From: Alphaproteobacteria bacterium
Lineage (GTDB): Bacteria; Pseudomonadota; Alphaproteobacteria; JAJFFI01
Length of the DNA stretch: 64,000 nt
Direction: 5' to 3'
Assembly (NCBI GenBank): GCA_030066595.1
Contig: JASJBI010000032.1
Coordinates: 1 to 64,000, forward strand
This document shows positions 29,167 to 38,470 of the stretch, piece by piece; the stretch's first letter is position 1; each line of letters starts with the position of its first letter. The notes beneath the pieces were generated by a model that was not told where the DNA came from, ran no database searches, and saw only the letters and a program-made list of their open reading frames with translations. The position numbers and the translations under genes are program-made.

Positions 29167-29924
29167 TGCTCAAGGTCCGCCTGATCCCGTGCCTGGACGT
29201 CAAGGACGGCCGTGTCGTCAAGGGCGTCAACTTCGTCGATCTGCGGGATGCCGGCGATCCGGTCGAACAGGCACAGATCTACGACAAGGCTGGCGCCGAC
29301 GAGCTCTGCTTCCTCGACATCACGGCCAGCCACGAGAACCGGGACACCATCCTGGACGTGGCCTCCCGCACGGCCGAGCAGTGCTTCATGCCGCTGACCA
29401 TCGGCGGCGGCGTGCGCACCACCGAAGACATCCGCCGGCTCTTGTTGGCCGGCGCCGACAAGGTCTCGATCAACACGGCTGCGGTCAAGCATCCGGACTT
29501 CGTCCGCGAGGCGGCCGAGAAGTTCGGCACCCAATGCATCGTCGTGGCCATTGACGCCAAGCGCACCGGAACGGAGAAGTTCGAAATCTTTACCCATGGC
29601 GGGCGCGAGCCCACGGGCCTCGACGCGGTCGACTGGGCACGGCGCATGGCGGGCTATGGTGCCGGCGAGATTCTGCTGACGTCGATGGATCGGGATGGCA
29701 CCGGCGAGGGTTTCGACATCCCGCTAACCCGAACCATTGCCGATGCGGTCAGCATCCCGGTGATCGCCTCGGGCGGCGTGGGTACGCTGGACCATCTGGT
29801 TGAAGGCGTGCGCGACGGCCACGCCAGCGCGGTGCTGGCGGCCAGCATCTTCCACTTCGGCACCTATTCGATCGCCGAAGCCAAGCAGGCAATGGACAAG
29901 GCGGGGCTTGCCGTGCGCCTGTGA
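29166..29924 (+). CDS. hisF: Imidazole glycerol phosphate synthase, cyclase subunit
   Basis: A 252-residue TIM-barrel that closes the imidazole ring with ammonia from HisH. It has [30 protein letters not shown] with the catalytic Asp, [37 protein letters not shown] with the second Asp, and the final [17 protein letters not shown]. Translationally coupled to hisA. The ORF containing it opens upstream in another gene, so the ATG at 29166 is the real start. Confidence 0.97.
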   Translation: MLKVRLIPCLDVKDGRVVKGVNFVDLRDAGDPVEQAQIYDKAGADELCFLDITASHENRDTILDVASRTAEQCFMPLTIGGGVRTTEDIRRLLLAGADKVSINTAAVKHPDFVREAAEKFGTQCIVVAIDAKRTGTEKFEIFTHGGREPTGLDAVDWARRMAGYGAGEILLTSMDRDGTGEGFDIPLTRTIADAVSIPVIASGGVGTLDHLVEGVRDGHASAVLAASIFHFGTYSIAEAKQAMDKAGLAVRL

Positions 29925-29971
29925 CGCGCCCGCATGACAGCGGCGCGCGGGTCTGCTAGGAGTTCCGAGCG

Positions 29972-30322
29972 ATGGGCAACCACGAGCCAGACAACCGGCA
30001 TGTTCTCGACCGCCTCGCCGCGACCATCGAGTTGCGGCGCGCCGCGGACCCACACTCGTCGCACACGGCGCGGCTCTTTTCCCGCGGCACCAAGAAGATC
30101 GCCCAGAAAATCGGCGAGGAAGCGACCGAGCTGGTGATCGATGCGGTCACGGACAACCGGGCGCGGACGATCACGGAGAGCGCTGATCTGCTGTATCATC
30201 TGCTGGTGCTCTGGGCCGACCGGGGGATCGCGGCCGAAGAGGTCTGGCAAGAACTCGCGCGCCGCGAGGGCCTGTCGGGCATTGCCGAAAAAGCCGCTCG
30301 CAAGAAGTTCAAGGAAGGGTAA
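29972..30322 (+). CDS. hisE: Phosphoribosyl-ATP pyrophosphatase
   Basis: A 116-residue all-helical pyrophosphohydrolase for the second step of histidine synthesis. SHTARLFSRGTKKIAQKIGEEATELVIDAV and the metal-binding ESADLLYHLLVLWADRG (E-x-x-D) are family marks. It is a stand-alone HisE without a HisI domain. The start lies 47 bases after hisF. HIT follows 11 bases later. Confidence 0.95.
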   Translation: MGNHEPDNRHVLDRLAATIELRRAADPHSSHTARLFSRGTKKIAQKIGEEATELVIDAVTDNRARTITESADLLYHLLVLWADRGIAAEEVWQELARREGLSGIAEKAARKKFKEG

Positions 30323-30333
30323 GGGGACAGCCC

Positions 30334-30702
30334 GTGGCCTATGACGACAACAACGTGTTCGCCAAGATCTTGCGCGGCGAGATCCCGTGCGACAAGGTCT
30401 ATGAGAACGAGCACGCGATCGCGTTCAAGGACATCAACCCGCAGACCCCGGTGCATGTGCTGGTGGTGCCCAAGGGCCGGTACGTGTCGTCGGATGATTT
30501 CGCCGCCGATGCGTCCGATGCGGAAATCGCCGGTTTTTTCCGTGCCGTGGGTACGGTGGCGCGCCAGCTCGGCGTGGTCGCGGACGGCTACCGGATCCTC
30601 GCCAATCACGGCCGCGATGCCCATCAGGAAGTGCCGCACTTCCACGTCCACATCTTCGCCGGCCAGAATCTCGGCCGCATGATCAAGCCGATCGACAAAT
30701 AG
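30334..30702 (+). CDS. HIT-family protein (HinT-like)
   Basis: A 122-residue histidine-triad nucleotide-binding protein. NVFAKILRGEIPCDKVYENE is the conserved opening. The catalytic triad H-x-H-x-H is in PHFHVHIFAG at residues 104-112. HinT proteins hydrolyse AMP-linked amines and lysyl-adenylate. It begins with GTG 11 bases after hisE, so it is part of the histidine transcript, an arrangement common in alphaproteobacteria. Confidence 0.92.
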   Translation: MAYDDNNVFAKILRGEIPCDKVYENEHAIAFKDINPQTPVHVLVVPKGRYVSSDDFAADASDAEIAGFFRAVGTVARQLGVVADGYRILANHGRDAHQEVPHFHVHIFAGQNLGRMIKPIDK

Positions 30703-30709
30703 GCTGGCG

Positions 30710-31645
30710 ATGGCCAAGCTGGGCGCCGAAACGGCAGAGACGACCGCGGACGCGAGCGCGACGTCCGGCGTCGCCTTCATCGACGGCCGCTACTGCCCGA
30801 TCGCCGAGGCCAAGATCTCGGTGCTGGACTGGGGCTTTCTCCGCTCGGACGCCACCTATGACGTGGCGCATGTCTGGCAGGGCCGCTTCTTCCGCCTGGA
30901 CGCCCATCTCGACCGGTTTGAGCGGTCGATGGCCAAACTGCGGCTGCAGATCCCCCAGGACCGCGCTGCCATTGCCGAGATCCTGCATGAATGCGTGCGG
31001 CGAAGCGGGCTGCACGACGCCTATGTCGAGATGATCTGCACCCGGGGAGTCGCCCGGGCGGGCTCCCGAGATCCACGCCAAGCGGACAACCGGTTGATCG
31101 CCTTCGCGATTCCCTTCGGTTGGATCCTGCGGCCGGAGGAGCGCGATCGGGGGCTCAACGTGGTGGTCGCCTCGGTGGAGCGTATCCCGCCCGAATCCGT
31201 CGATCCCACGGTCAAGAACTATCACTGGCTCGATCTGGTGCAAGGCCTGTTCGAGGCCTATGACCGGGGCGGCGAGAACGTCTTGCTCAAGGACCGGGAC
31301 GGGCACATCACCGAGGGGCCGGGCTTCAACGTCTTCGTGGTGCGGGACGGCCTGGTGGCGACGCCGGATCGGGGCGTGCTGGAAGGGATCACCCGGCGCA
31401 GCGCGCTGGAGCTTTGCGCTGAGCTCGAGATCCCGACCGAGATACGGCCGGTCGCGGCGGACGAGCTTGCCGCTGCGGACGAACTGTTTGCGACCTCGAC
31501 CGCGGGCGGCATCATGCCCATCACGCGGGTCGACGGGGCCGCGGTCGGCGACGGCCGGCCGGGTCCGATGACCGCACGACTCATCGCGCTCTATTGGGAC
31601 AAGCACAGCGACCCCGCCTGGTCGACCCCGGTCGCCTATGGCTGA
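30710..31645 (+). CDS. Class IV aminotransferase (branched-chain/D-amino-acid type)
   Basis: A 311-residue PLP enzyme. The PLP lysine is in PTVKNYHWLDLVQG; the conserved acidic site is in LLKDRDGHITEGPGFNVF; GVLEGITRRSALEL and TAGGIMPITRVDG complete the fold. This pattern fits the BCAT/DAAT superfamily, which includes branched-chain aminotransferase, D-alanine aminotransferase and ADC lyase. The exact substrate is not clear from motifs. It follows the HIT gene by 7 bases and overlaps the next gene by 8. Confidence 0.85.
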   Translation: MAKLGAETAETTADASATSGVAFIDGRYCPIAEAKISVLDWGFLRSDATYDVAHVWQGRFFRLDAHLDRFERSMAKLRLQIPQDRAAIAEILHECVRRSGLHDAYVEMICTRGVARAGSRDPRQADNRLIAFAIPFGWILRPEERDRGLNVVVASVERIPPESVDPTVKNYHWLDLVQGLFEAYDRGGENVLLKDRDGHITEGPGFNVFVVRDGLVATPDRGVLEGITRRSALELCAELEIPTEIRPVAADELAAADELFATSTAGGIMPITRVDGAAVGDGRPGPMTARLIALYWDKHSDPAWSTPVAYG

Positions 31646-32414
31646 CGGGGTGGCGGCGCTGGCCGCCGCATTTGGTCTCTGTCTTTTCCTGATCATCCGA
31701 CCGGCCACGGCCGAGCATCCCTGCGGCACCGCCGAGAGCCGGGCGAGCTGTCTCGCGCCCTGCGCCGACAACGAGGCCATGCGGGCCCGGCGGGTGGCGC
31801 TGACGCGCCGTGCCGGTGCCAGTGAACCGGACGCCCTGTTCGAAATGGGGCAAAGCTGGCTCGGCGTGCCCGGACCCGCCGGCGGCGCCGTCTGCACGCC
31901 GGACCTGGCGGATTTTCGCGCGGCGGCCAGTTGGTTCCAGCGCGCGGCAGACCGGGGCCATGTCGGGGCGCAGGTCGCGCTCGGCGACTATTACGAGCTG
32001 GGGCAGGGGGGCGAACAGGACTATGCGCGGGCCTTTCGCTGGTTTCATCGCGCGGCGGCGCAGGGCCATCCCCGGGCGGTCTTTAGGATCGGCGTGTTCC
32101 ACGACTTCGGCCGCAGCACTGCGCCCAAGGACGCGGCGGTCGCCGCTCTATGGTATGCCCGCGCGGCCGCACTGGGCTCCTGCGATGCGCGCTTTGCCTT
32201 GGCGACCATGTATGCCCAGGGACGCGGCGTCGCGTCGGACGCCGCGCGCGCCTTCGCGCTCTACGATCTGGTGGTGGAGGAGGGCAACGCGGTCTGTTAC
32301 GGCCGATCCTCGGGCGACGCCGGCAGGGCGCGCAAGTCGATTGCGGCGCAGATGTCCGAAGCCGAACGAACCGCAGCGCGGGCCGGCGTGGCCGCTTGGC
32401 TGACGCCCCGCTGA
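31638..32414 (+). CDS. Secreted Sel1-repeat protein
   Basis: A 258-residue protein with a Sec signal (VAALAAAFGLCLFLIIRPATA, then EHPCG). At least three Sel1-like repeats follow, for example ASWFQRAADRGHVGAQVALGDYYELGQ, FRWFHRAAAQGHPRAVFRIGVF and LWYARAAALGSCDARFALATMYAQGRG. Sel1 repeats mediate protein contacts, often in envelope or signalling proteins. Paired cysteines suit the periplasm. The start overlaps the aminotransferase by eight bases. The partner is unknown. Confidence 0.75.
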   Translation: MADGVAALAAAFGLCLFLIIRPATAEHPCGTAESRASCLAPCADNEAMRARRVALTRRAGASEPDALFEMGQSWLGVPGPAGGAVCTPDLADFRAAASWFQRAADRGHVGAQVALGDYYELGQGGEQDYARAFRWFHRAAAQGHPRAVFRIGVFHDFGRSTAPKDAAVAALWYARAAALGSCDARFALATMYAQGRGVASDAARAFALYDLVVEEGNAVCYGRSSGDAGRARKSIAAQMSEAERTAARAGVAAWLTPR

Positions 32415-32421
32415 GCCCCGC

Positions 32422-32913
32422 TCAAGTGAGGGCGTCCACCTCCTCGTCGGAGAGGGTTCCCGGCACGATGGTCAGCGGGATCGTCAGGTTTGAGGAGAAC
32501 TTCCCAGTCAGCGCCGTGATCAGCGGTCCCGGCCCCTTCGGGCCCGGCGACGAGGCCAGCACCAGAACCGAGATGTCGGGCTCTTCCTCGATCAGCGCCA
32601 ACAGCTCGTCCCGGGGTTCGCCCTCGCGGATATGCATGACCGGCAGCTTCCGCATCAAAGAGACCACCTGATCGCCATACTGCTGGATCAGCTCCTCGGC
32701 TTCGGCACGGGCCTCTTCCTCGATGAGATTGTCCACCGCCATCCAATGACCGAAATCGGGCGGCGGGATCACGTAGAGCAAGGCCACGCGCCCACCCGTG
32801 CGCTGTGCCCGGCGGCTGGCAAAGCGCAGGGCCACGCCCATCTCTTCGCTCTTGTCGATGACGACCAGGAAGATTCGTTCCGGCATCTCGTTTTTCTTGC
32901 TCTTGGCAGCCAT
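32422..32913 (-). CDS. Universal stress protein, UspA family
   Basis: A 163-residue USP. It opens IFLVVIDKSEEMGVALRFAS, has GRVALLYVIPPPDF and ends near ALTGKFSSNLTIPLTIVPG. The ATP-binding motif G-x2-G-x9-G(S/T) appears degenerate here (SSPGPKGPGPLITALTGKFSSNL), so nucleotide binding is uncertain. It lies just before a TIGR02186 gene on the same strand, usual for alphaproteobacteria near trpS. Confidence 0.8.
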   Translation of the reverse strand: MAAKSKKNEMPERIFLVVIDKSEEMGVALRFASRRAQRTGGRVALLYVIPPPDFGHWMAVDNLIEEEARAEAEELIQQYGDQVVSLMRKLPVMHIREGEPRDELLALIEEEPDISVLVLASSPGPKGPGPLITALTGKFSSNLTIPLTIVPGTLSDEEVDALT

Positions 32914-32915
32914 GA

Positions 32916-33680
32916 CTAACTCCTTCGGAAGACAACGCTCGCGAGCCAGCCCGCGGCCAGCGCCAGCGCGATAGCGAACAGACCGTAGAGCGCCGAATGC
33001 GTATGCGCGAACTCGAACACCTCGTAGTCAAAGCCGTGCTTTTCGATCTTCAACGGGGTTGTCTGCGCCGTGACCACGTCGCCGTCGCGCACCAGGAACA
33101 CCTGAACGGTGTAGATGCCGGTGGGGACGTTCGACGGAAAGGTGATGTCGACCCGGAACAGCTGCTCGCCGAGAAACCGGACCTTCTTGCTCTCGAGCTG
33201 GTACAGCTTCTCCGCGCTGCGGATGCGGTTGAGCGCCGCCTGGTAAGCGATCCGCAAACCGTCGTCGTCTTCTTCCTCCGCGGTCAGCTTTATGCCCCAT
33301 GGACCAAGCTGGTGTCGCTTGAGCGCCTGGGTTCCCATGAGCTCTTCGAGCGGCCTGCTCGCGGCCACGGCATAGAAACTCGGCGCGTCGCTGAACACCA
33401 CCTGGCTGCGGTTGACCCAGATGCCGGCGACGCGGTGTTTCCGCCGTACAGCGGTACGCGCGGCGGGACCCCGCACCACCACGATCACGTCGCCGGGTCC
33501 GTCCGTCGCCCCGAACAAGAGCACATCCGTCCCGGTGAACCCGGTGGTGATCTTGATCAGATGGTCGGACAGATCGGCCGTCAGCGGGGCCGCCCGGACG
33601 GAATTCAGAGCCAAGGCAGCGAGCGCAAGTCCGGCCAGGCAGGCGGCAGAGATCAGCGCCCATCTGCGCGCCGCCCTCAT
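32916..33680 (-). CDS. TIGR02186-family membrane-anchored protein
   Basis: A 254-residue protein of TIGR02186. It has an N-terminal Sec signal or anchor (WALISAACLAGLALAALAL), a large periplasmic domain with TADLSDHLIKITTGFTGTDVLLFGA, VVVRGPAARTAVRRK and VDITFPSNVPTGIYTVQVFLVRDG, and one C-terminal transmembrane helix (LYGLFAIALALAAGWLASVVF). The family is found in alphaproteobacteria next to TauE/SafE permeases, as here; the role is unknown but may be a partner for that exporter. ATG at 33680 overlaps the TauE stop by four bases (ATGA). Confidence 0.8.
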   Translation of the reverse strand: MRAARRWALISAACLAGLALAALALNSVRAAPLTADLSDHLIKITTGFTGTDVLLFGATDGPGDVIVVVRGPAARTAVRRKHRVAGIWVNRSQVVFSDAPSFYAVAASRPLEELMGTQALKRHQLGPWGIKLTAEEEDDDGLRIAYQAALNRIRSAEKLYQLESKKVRFLGEQLFRVDITFPSNVPTGIYTVQVFLVRDGDVVTAQTTPLKIEKHGFDYEVFEFAHTHSALYGLFAIALALAAGWLASVVFRRS

Positions 33681-34597
33681 GAGCCCGCCCCCAGGGTCGC
33701 AACCGAGAACAGGTCCTCGGGAGTCGTGACCAGATCCCACACCAACTTGCCGCAGACCGCCAGCACCATGATCGCCAACAGACCACGCAGCTGTTCGCCG
33801 CGCAGATAGGTGCTGGCGCGGCTGCCGAACTGGGCCCCGATGACGCCGCCCGCCAACAGCAGCATCGCCAGCACCACATCGACCGTCTGGTTCTGGACCG
33901 ATTGCAGGAAGGTCACGGTGGCGGTGACGAAGATGATCTGAAACAGAGACGTGCCGACCACCACCGAAGTCGGCATGCCCAGGATGTAGATCATCGCCGG
34001 CACCATGATGAAGCCGCCGCCCACGCCCATGATCGCAGCCAGAACGCCGACCACGGCGCCGATGACGAAGGGCGCGATGGCGCTGATGTAGAGCTTGGAC
34101 TTGCGGAACCGCATCTTGATCGGGAGGCCATGGATCCAGCGTCGTTGCCGGCGGCGCGCCTGGGCCGCACCGCCCTTGCGGCGCAGCAAGGCGCGGCCGG
34201 CTTCGGCCAGCATGAGGCTGCCGATGATGCCCAGGAAGGCGACGTAGCTCATCGAAATGACCAGGTCGATCTGGCCGATCCCGCGCAAATAGGCGAACAG
34301 CTGGATGCCAATCACGGACCCGAAGATGCCGCCGGCCAGCAGCACCAGGCCCATCTTCACGTCGACATTCTGGCGCCGCCAGTGGGCGATCACGCCCGAT
34401 ACCGAGGAGGCGACGATCTGGTTCGCCTCGGTCGCCACCGCGACCGCGGGCGGAATGCCGATGAATATCAGCAGCGGGGTCATGAGGAAGCCGCCGCCGA
34501 CGCCGAAGAGACCCGAGAGGAAACCGACCATCCCCCCGAGCCCGAGGAGCAGGAACACGTCCACGGACATCTCGGCGATGGGAAGGTAGATCTGCAT
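33677..34597 (-). CDS. TauE/SafE family anion permease
   Basis: A 306-residue polytopic membrane protein of the sulfite exporter family. Two inverted halves each have the hallmark glycine-rich loop: GFLSGLFGVGGGFLMTP near residue 25 and VLAAIMGVGGGFIMVPAM near residue 190, with a basic cytosolic loop (RRKGGAAQARRRQRRW) between them. About eight hydrophobic segments are present. TauE/SafE members export sulfite or sulfoacetate or other small anions; the ligand is unknown. It is translationally coupled to the TIGR02186 gene. Confidence 0.88.
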   Translation of the reverse strand: MQIYLPIAEMSVDVFLLLGLGGMVGFLSGLFGVGGGFLMTPLLIFIGIPPAVAVATEANQIVASSVSGVIAHWRRQNVDVKMGLVLLAGGIFGSVIGIQLFAYLRGIGQIDLVISMSYVAFLGIIGSLMLAEAGRALLRRKGGAAQARRRQRRWIHGLPIKMRFRKSKLYISAIAPFVIGAVVGVLAAIMGVGGGFIMVPAMIYILGMPTSVVVGTSLFQIIFVTATVTFLQSVQNQTVDVVLAMLLLAGGVIGAQFGSRASTYLRGEQLRGLLAIMVLAVCGKLVWDLVTTPEDLFSVATLGAGS

Positions 34598-34686
34598 GCT
34601 GCGTGGTTCGCCCGGGGTCGGCCGACGGCAGGGTCGTCTGCGGCCCCGCCAGGGCCAAATTACGCAGCCGCTTGCACAGCGTGAAG

Positions 34687-35703
34687 CTATTTCAGCAGGA
34701 TGTTGCTGATTTCCCGCAGCTGGGTGCGCGCGCGCAACAGGTAGAAGCCCTGGGCGGCCAGATGGCTGGGCAGGAACTGGCTGTCCGGCGCGCCGTTGAC
34801 GATGACCCAGGGATCTAGCTGCGCCGCTGCCTGCATGCTAGCAAGCAGCTGGGTCCAGGCGCTACCCAGCTCGCGGTCCCGAATCACGTTGTCGAAATCG
34901 ATGGCGAGCGCGTCCAGCAACAGATAGTAGGCGTAGGTGCGTCCCTTGATATTGTAGAACAGATCGTCGGCGCCGAAGTCGATCAGGCTGCCCGATCGTT
35001 CCCGGATCCAGCCGTCCAAGCTGGCCGACGCCGAGCCGAGGTCCGAGGCGACCCGATCGAGCGTGCCCAACAGGTTGTCCGCCCGCCGGTCGAACACGGC
35101 GTTGCCCTCGGCGAGGCGCCGGTTGTACTCCAGCAGGCGCTCCCGGGCCGAGCGATACTGCCGTTCGGACGACGCGGTCGGCACCCACCAGGACACCTCC
35201 GGATTGATGACCCAGACCGTGCCCGGATACTTGAGCAGGCCCGCCGCCTTCTGCAGATCCGGATCGGCCTGGCTGGAGCCCCGGGTGCGGCCGATCTGAT
35301 CCAGCATTTCGATCGCGAAACGAGAGAGGCCGGCGATGATTCCCTGCTGGAAGTTCGGCATGTTGTCCAGCGCCGCCGGCGGCAGGAACCAAGGATCGTT
35401 CGCGGTCCAGCGCTGCTGATCGACTTCCCGATGAATCAGCGCGGCGGTCACGGCGATGGCGTGGCTCTCACTGTCCTTTACGTCGCTGGCCCGGAACGCG
35501 GTGTCGTCATCGATCTTGTGCACCCAGATCATGCCGATCGGGTAGTAGAGGGCGAGGAATACGGCGAGGGCGATGAGAATCGGCCTCCAGGTCCGCCATC
35601 TCCGGCTTACCGGCGCGGGCGCGGCTTCCGCAACCGGCGAATCCGGCTTGGGCAGGGATCGGCGGCGCCACCAGTCGCCCATGCGTTGGACAAGAGAGGC
35701 CAT
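34687..35703 (-). CDS. DUF2333 family membrane-anchored protein
   Basis: A 338-residue protein with a cytosolic N-terminus, one transmembrane helix (ILIALAVFLALYYPIGMIW, about 43-61) and a large periplasmic helical domain rich in Trp, Asp and Ala, containing FRASDVKDSESHAIAVTAAL and NDPWFLPPAALDNMPNFQQGI. It fits DUF2333, whose function is unknown. It starts five bases downstream of the trpS stop in the same direction, so it is likely cotranscribed with trpS. Confidence 0.8.
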   Translation of the reverse strand: MASLVQRMGDWWRRRSLPKPDSPVAEAAPAPVSRRWRTWRPILIALAVFLALYYPIGMIWVHKIDDDTAFRASDVKDSESHAIAVTAALIHREVDQQRWTANDPWFLPPAALDNMPNFQQGIIAGLSRFAIEMLDQIGRTRGSSQADPDLQKAAGLLKYPGTVWVINPEVSWWVPTASSERQYRSARERLLEYNRRLAEGNAVFDRRADNLLGTLDRVASDLGSASASLDGWIRERSGSLIDFGADDLFYNIKGRTYAYYLLLDALAIDFDNVIRDRELGSAWTQLLASMQAAAQLDPWVIVNGAPDSQFLPSHLAAQGFYLLRARTQLREISNILLK

Positions 35704-35708
35704 ACCGT

Positions 35709-36734
35709 TCAGCTCCTGAGCAGTCCGACCACGTCCATCACCTCGTCGATCACCGGCTGGGTGATGGCCCGGGCCCGCTCGGCCCCGTCGCGCAGGATAT
35801 CGTCCACATAGTCGGGATCGGCCAGCAGGCGCTGCATCTCGCCGCCGATCGGCCCCAGCACCGAAACCGCCAGGTCGGTCAGCACGGTCTTGAAAAAGGA
35901 GAACTCCTTGCCCTCGAACTCGGCCAGCACATCGGCGAAGTCCTTGTCGGCCAACGCGGCATAAATCGCCAGCAGATTGAACGCTTCGGGCCGGGTCGCC
36001 TCGACCTCGGGGGGCAACAGGCCGTCCGCAAGCGAATCCGGCCCCGGCAGCACCTCCGGATCGGTCTTGGCCTTGCGGATCTTGAGCGCAACCGTATCCC
36101 GGTCGTCGGTCATGTTGATGCGCGAATAGTCGGACGGATCCGACTTGCTCATCTTGTTCGTGCCGTCGCGCAGGCTCATGACCCGGGTCGCGGCACCGAA
36201 GATCAGGGGCTCGGTAATCGGAAACACCTCGCGGCCATAGTCGTGGTTGAACTTCTGCGCGATGTCGCGGCAGAGCTCGAGGTGCTGTTTCTGATCCTCG
36301 CCCACCGGCACATGGGTCGCCTTGTAGGCCAGGATGTCCGCCGCCATCAGGATCGGGTAGGCATACAGCCCCACCGACGCGTTTTCCCGGTGCTTGCCCG
36401 CCTTCTCCTTGAACTGGGTCATCCGGTTGAGCCAGCCGAGACGGGCGATGCAGTTGAAGATCCAGGCGAGTTCGGCGTGATCCGGGTTCCGGCTCTGGTT
36501 CAGGATGATGTTCTTGCGCGGATCGATGCCCGCGGCCAGGAAGGCTGCCGTCACCTCGCGGGTGTTGTGGGTCAGCTCGGCCGGGTCTTGGGCCACGGTG
36601 ATGGCGTGCAGATCGACCACGCAGTAGATGCAGTCGAATTCTTCCTGCAGGCGCACGAAATTGCGGATGGCGCCCAGATAGTTGCCGAGGTGCAGGTTGC
36701 CGGTCGGCTGCACGCCGGAGAAAATGCGCTTCAT
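35709..36734 (-). CDS. trpS: Tryptophanyl-tRNA synthetase
   Basis: A 341-residue class I aminoacyl-tRNA synthetase. The HIGH-like signature is in [19 protein letters not shown] (T-G-x-x-H-L-G-N) and the KMSKS signature in [16 protein letters not shown]. The C-terminal anticodon part ends [14 protein letters not shown]. The length is normal. It lies downstream of murJ by 73 bases, same strand, as in many alphaproteobacteria. Confidence 0.97.
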   Translation of the reverse strand: MKRIFSGVQPTGNLHLGNYLGAIRNFVRLQEEFDCIYCVVDLHAITVAQDPAELTHNTREVTAAFLAAGIDPRKNIILNQSRNPDHAELAWIFNCIARLGWLNRMTQFKEKAGKHRENASVGLYAYPILMAADILAYKATHVPVGEDQKQHLELCRDIAQKFNHDYGREVFPITEPLIFGAATRVMSLRDGTNKMSKSDPSDYSRINMTDDRDTVALKIRKAKTDPEVLPGPDSLADGLLPPEVEATRPEAFNLLAIYAALADKDFADVLAEFEGKEFSFFKTVLTDLAVSVLGPIGGEMQRLLADPDYVDDILRDGAERARAITQPVIDEVMDVVGLLRS

Positions 36735-36807
36735 GGCTTTGAACTCTTTGATTTTTCTGGCCGCGAGGGCGAAGGGCGCGCTGTTATCGCCGCTCGTCCC
36801 GGCGTGG

Positions 36808-38355
36808 TCAAGACGGCTGTTTGCTCAGGGACGCGCGCAGCTCGCCCAGATCGGCCGCCTTCACCGCGAGCGCGCAGACGGCGAAGACGACGACGCCGAA
36901 CACCACCAGCACCGCCATCGCCCCGGCCCGCTGAAGCACATCCGCGGCTAGGGGCCCGGCCAGCACCGCCTGAAGCGGCAGCAGCAGCCCGGCCATCACG
37001 GCCGCGGCCAGGACGATCCGCGGCAGGCGGCGGAACAGCCGGCTGTCGCCGTGCAGATGCCCACGGCGCACCAGGGTCATCCCCAAGAGCCCGGCGTTGA
37101 CCCAGGCGGCCACGGCGGTCGCGACCGCGATGCCCACATGGGCGAGCGGGCGGAACAGGATCAGCGACAGCGCGATGTTCAGCACAACGCCGATCGCGGC
37201 ATAGATCACCGGCGTCCTGGTGTCCTCGCGCGCGAAGAAGCCCGGGTTCAGAACCTTGATCAGGACATAGGCCGGCAGTCCCGCGGCAAAGGCGGCCAGC
37301 GCCGCAGCCGTGGCAGCCGTGTCGCCAGGGCCGAAGCGGCCGTACTGGAACATCACGGTGACCACGGTCCCGGGGATGGCGATCAGAGCCGCCGCCGCCG
37401 GCAGCGTGATCAGCATGGAGATTTCGATCGCCCGATTGAACGAGGCTTGCGCGGCGCCGTGCTCGCCGCCGCGCAGCTTGCGCGACAGCTCGGGCAACAG
37501 CGCCGTGCCGATGGCGATGCCGATCACGCCCAGCGGGAATTGGTAGATGCGCTCGCCGTAGTAGAGGTACGACACGGCTCCGGGGATGAAGGACGCGATG
37601 ATGGTGCCGATCAACAGATTGATCTGAGTCACCCCGGCGCCGATTGCGCCCGGCAGCATCAAAGCGAACAGCCGGCGCATGTCGGGTGTCAGCCGCGGCC
37701 GCGGCAGGCGCAGCATCAGGCCGGCCCGCTGGGCGGCGATCACCAGCGCCAGGAACTGGGCCGCACCCGCGACGGCCACGCCCCAGGACAGCGCATGCCC
37801 CGCGCTCGGGAATAGATCGCCCGAGACGATCAGGGCGCCGATCAGAATCACGTTCAGCAGCACCGGTGCCGCGGCGACCGCGGCGAACCGGTAGACCGAG
37901 TTGAGCACGCCGCCATAGAGCGCAACCAGCGCCATGAACAGGAGATAGGGCAGGGTCAGGCGGGTGAACAACACGGCGAGGTCGAATGTCTCGGGGTCGT
38001 CGACGAAGCCCGGTGCGATCGCGTACATCAGCCATGGCATGGTGATCTCGCACACGATGGTGAAGACCACCAGCACGGTCAGCATGATCGCGAGCGCGTC
38101 CTCGGCGAAGCGCAGGGCCCCGCCCTTACCCTCGGTCTCGAGCCGGCCCGAAAACATGGGCACGAAGGCCGCGGTGAAGGCGCCTTCGGCGACCAGCCGG
38201 CGGAACAAATTGGGAAACCGGAAGGCCACGAAGAACGCCTCGGGCACGCCCTGGGTCCCGAGAAAGCGGGCGATCAGGATGTCCCGGGCGAAGCCGAGGA
38301 TCCGGCTCGCGAAGGTCCAGCCGCCGACCGTGACGGAGGAGCGGAGCAGCGCCAT
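36808..38355 (-). CDS. murJ: Lipid II flippase MurJ (MviN)
   Basis: A 515-residue polytopic protein with about 14 hydrophobic helices, MOP superfamily. It begins [33 protein letters not shown], followed by [29 protein letters not shown], the conserved MurJ segment with the functionally important Arg residues. [14 protein letters not shown] and [27 protein letters not shown] follow. It moves the peptidoglycan precursor lipid II across the inner membrane. In relatives glnD usually lies just upstream; here about 9 kb of other genes intervene. Confidence 0.97.
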   Translation of the reverse strand: MALLRSSVTVGGWTFASRILGFARDILIARFLGTQGVPEAFFVAFRFPNLFRRLVAEGAFTAAFVPMFSGRLETEGKGGALRFAEDALAIMLTVLVVFTIVCEITMPWLMYAIAPGFVDDPETFDLAVLFTRLTLPYLLFMALVALYGGVLNSVYRFAAVAAAPVLLNVILIGALIVSGDLFPSAGHALSWGVAVAGAAQFLALVIAAQRAGLMLRLPRPRLTPDMRRLFALMLPGAIGAGVTQINLLIGTIIASFIPGAVSYLYYGERIYQFPLGVIGIAIGTALLPELSRKLRGGEHGAAQASFNRAIEISMLITLPAAAALIAIPGTVVTVMFQYGRFGPGDTAATAAALAAFAAGLPAYVLIKVLNPGFFAREDTRTPVIYAAIGVVLNIALSLILFRPLAHVGIAVATAVAAWVNAGLLGMTLVRRGHLHGDSRLFRRLPRIVLAAAVMAGLLLPLQAVLAGPLAADVLQRAGAMAVLVVFGVVVFAVCALAVKAADLGELRASLSKQPS

Positions 38356-38470
38356 GACGGACTCTAACTAGAGGATTGCGGCGAAGTTGGGAAGCTGCGC
38401 TGGCCGCGATCTGCCCCGGCCTCCGCGACGGCGCTATACTGATACGAGGAAATCCTAGCGGGGGCGCAGG

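Noticed and set aside
32916-34658. A single 580-residue frame apparently joining TauE and TIGR02186
   Set aside because: The N-terminal part of that frame is a shadow of the TauE gene; the true TIGR02186 start (33680) and the TauE stop (33677) overlap by four bases.
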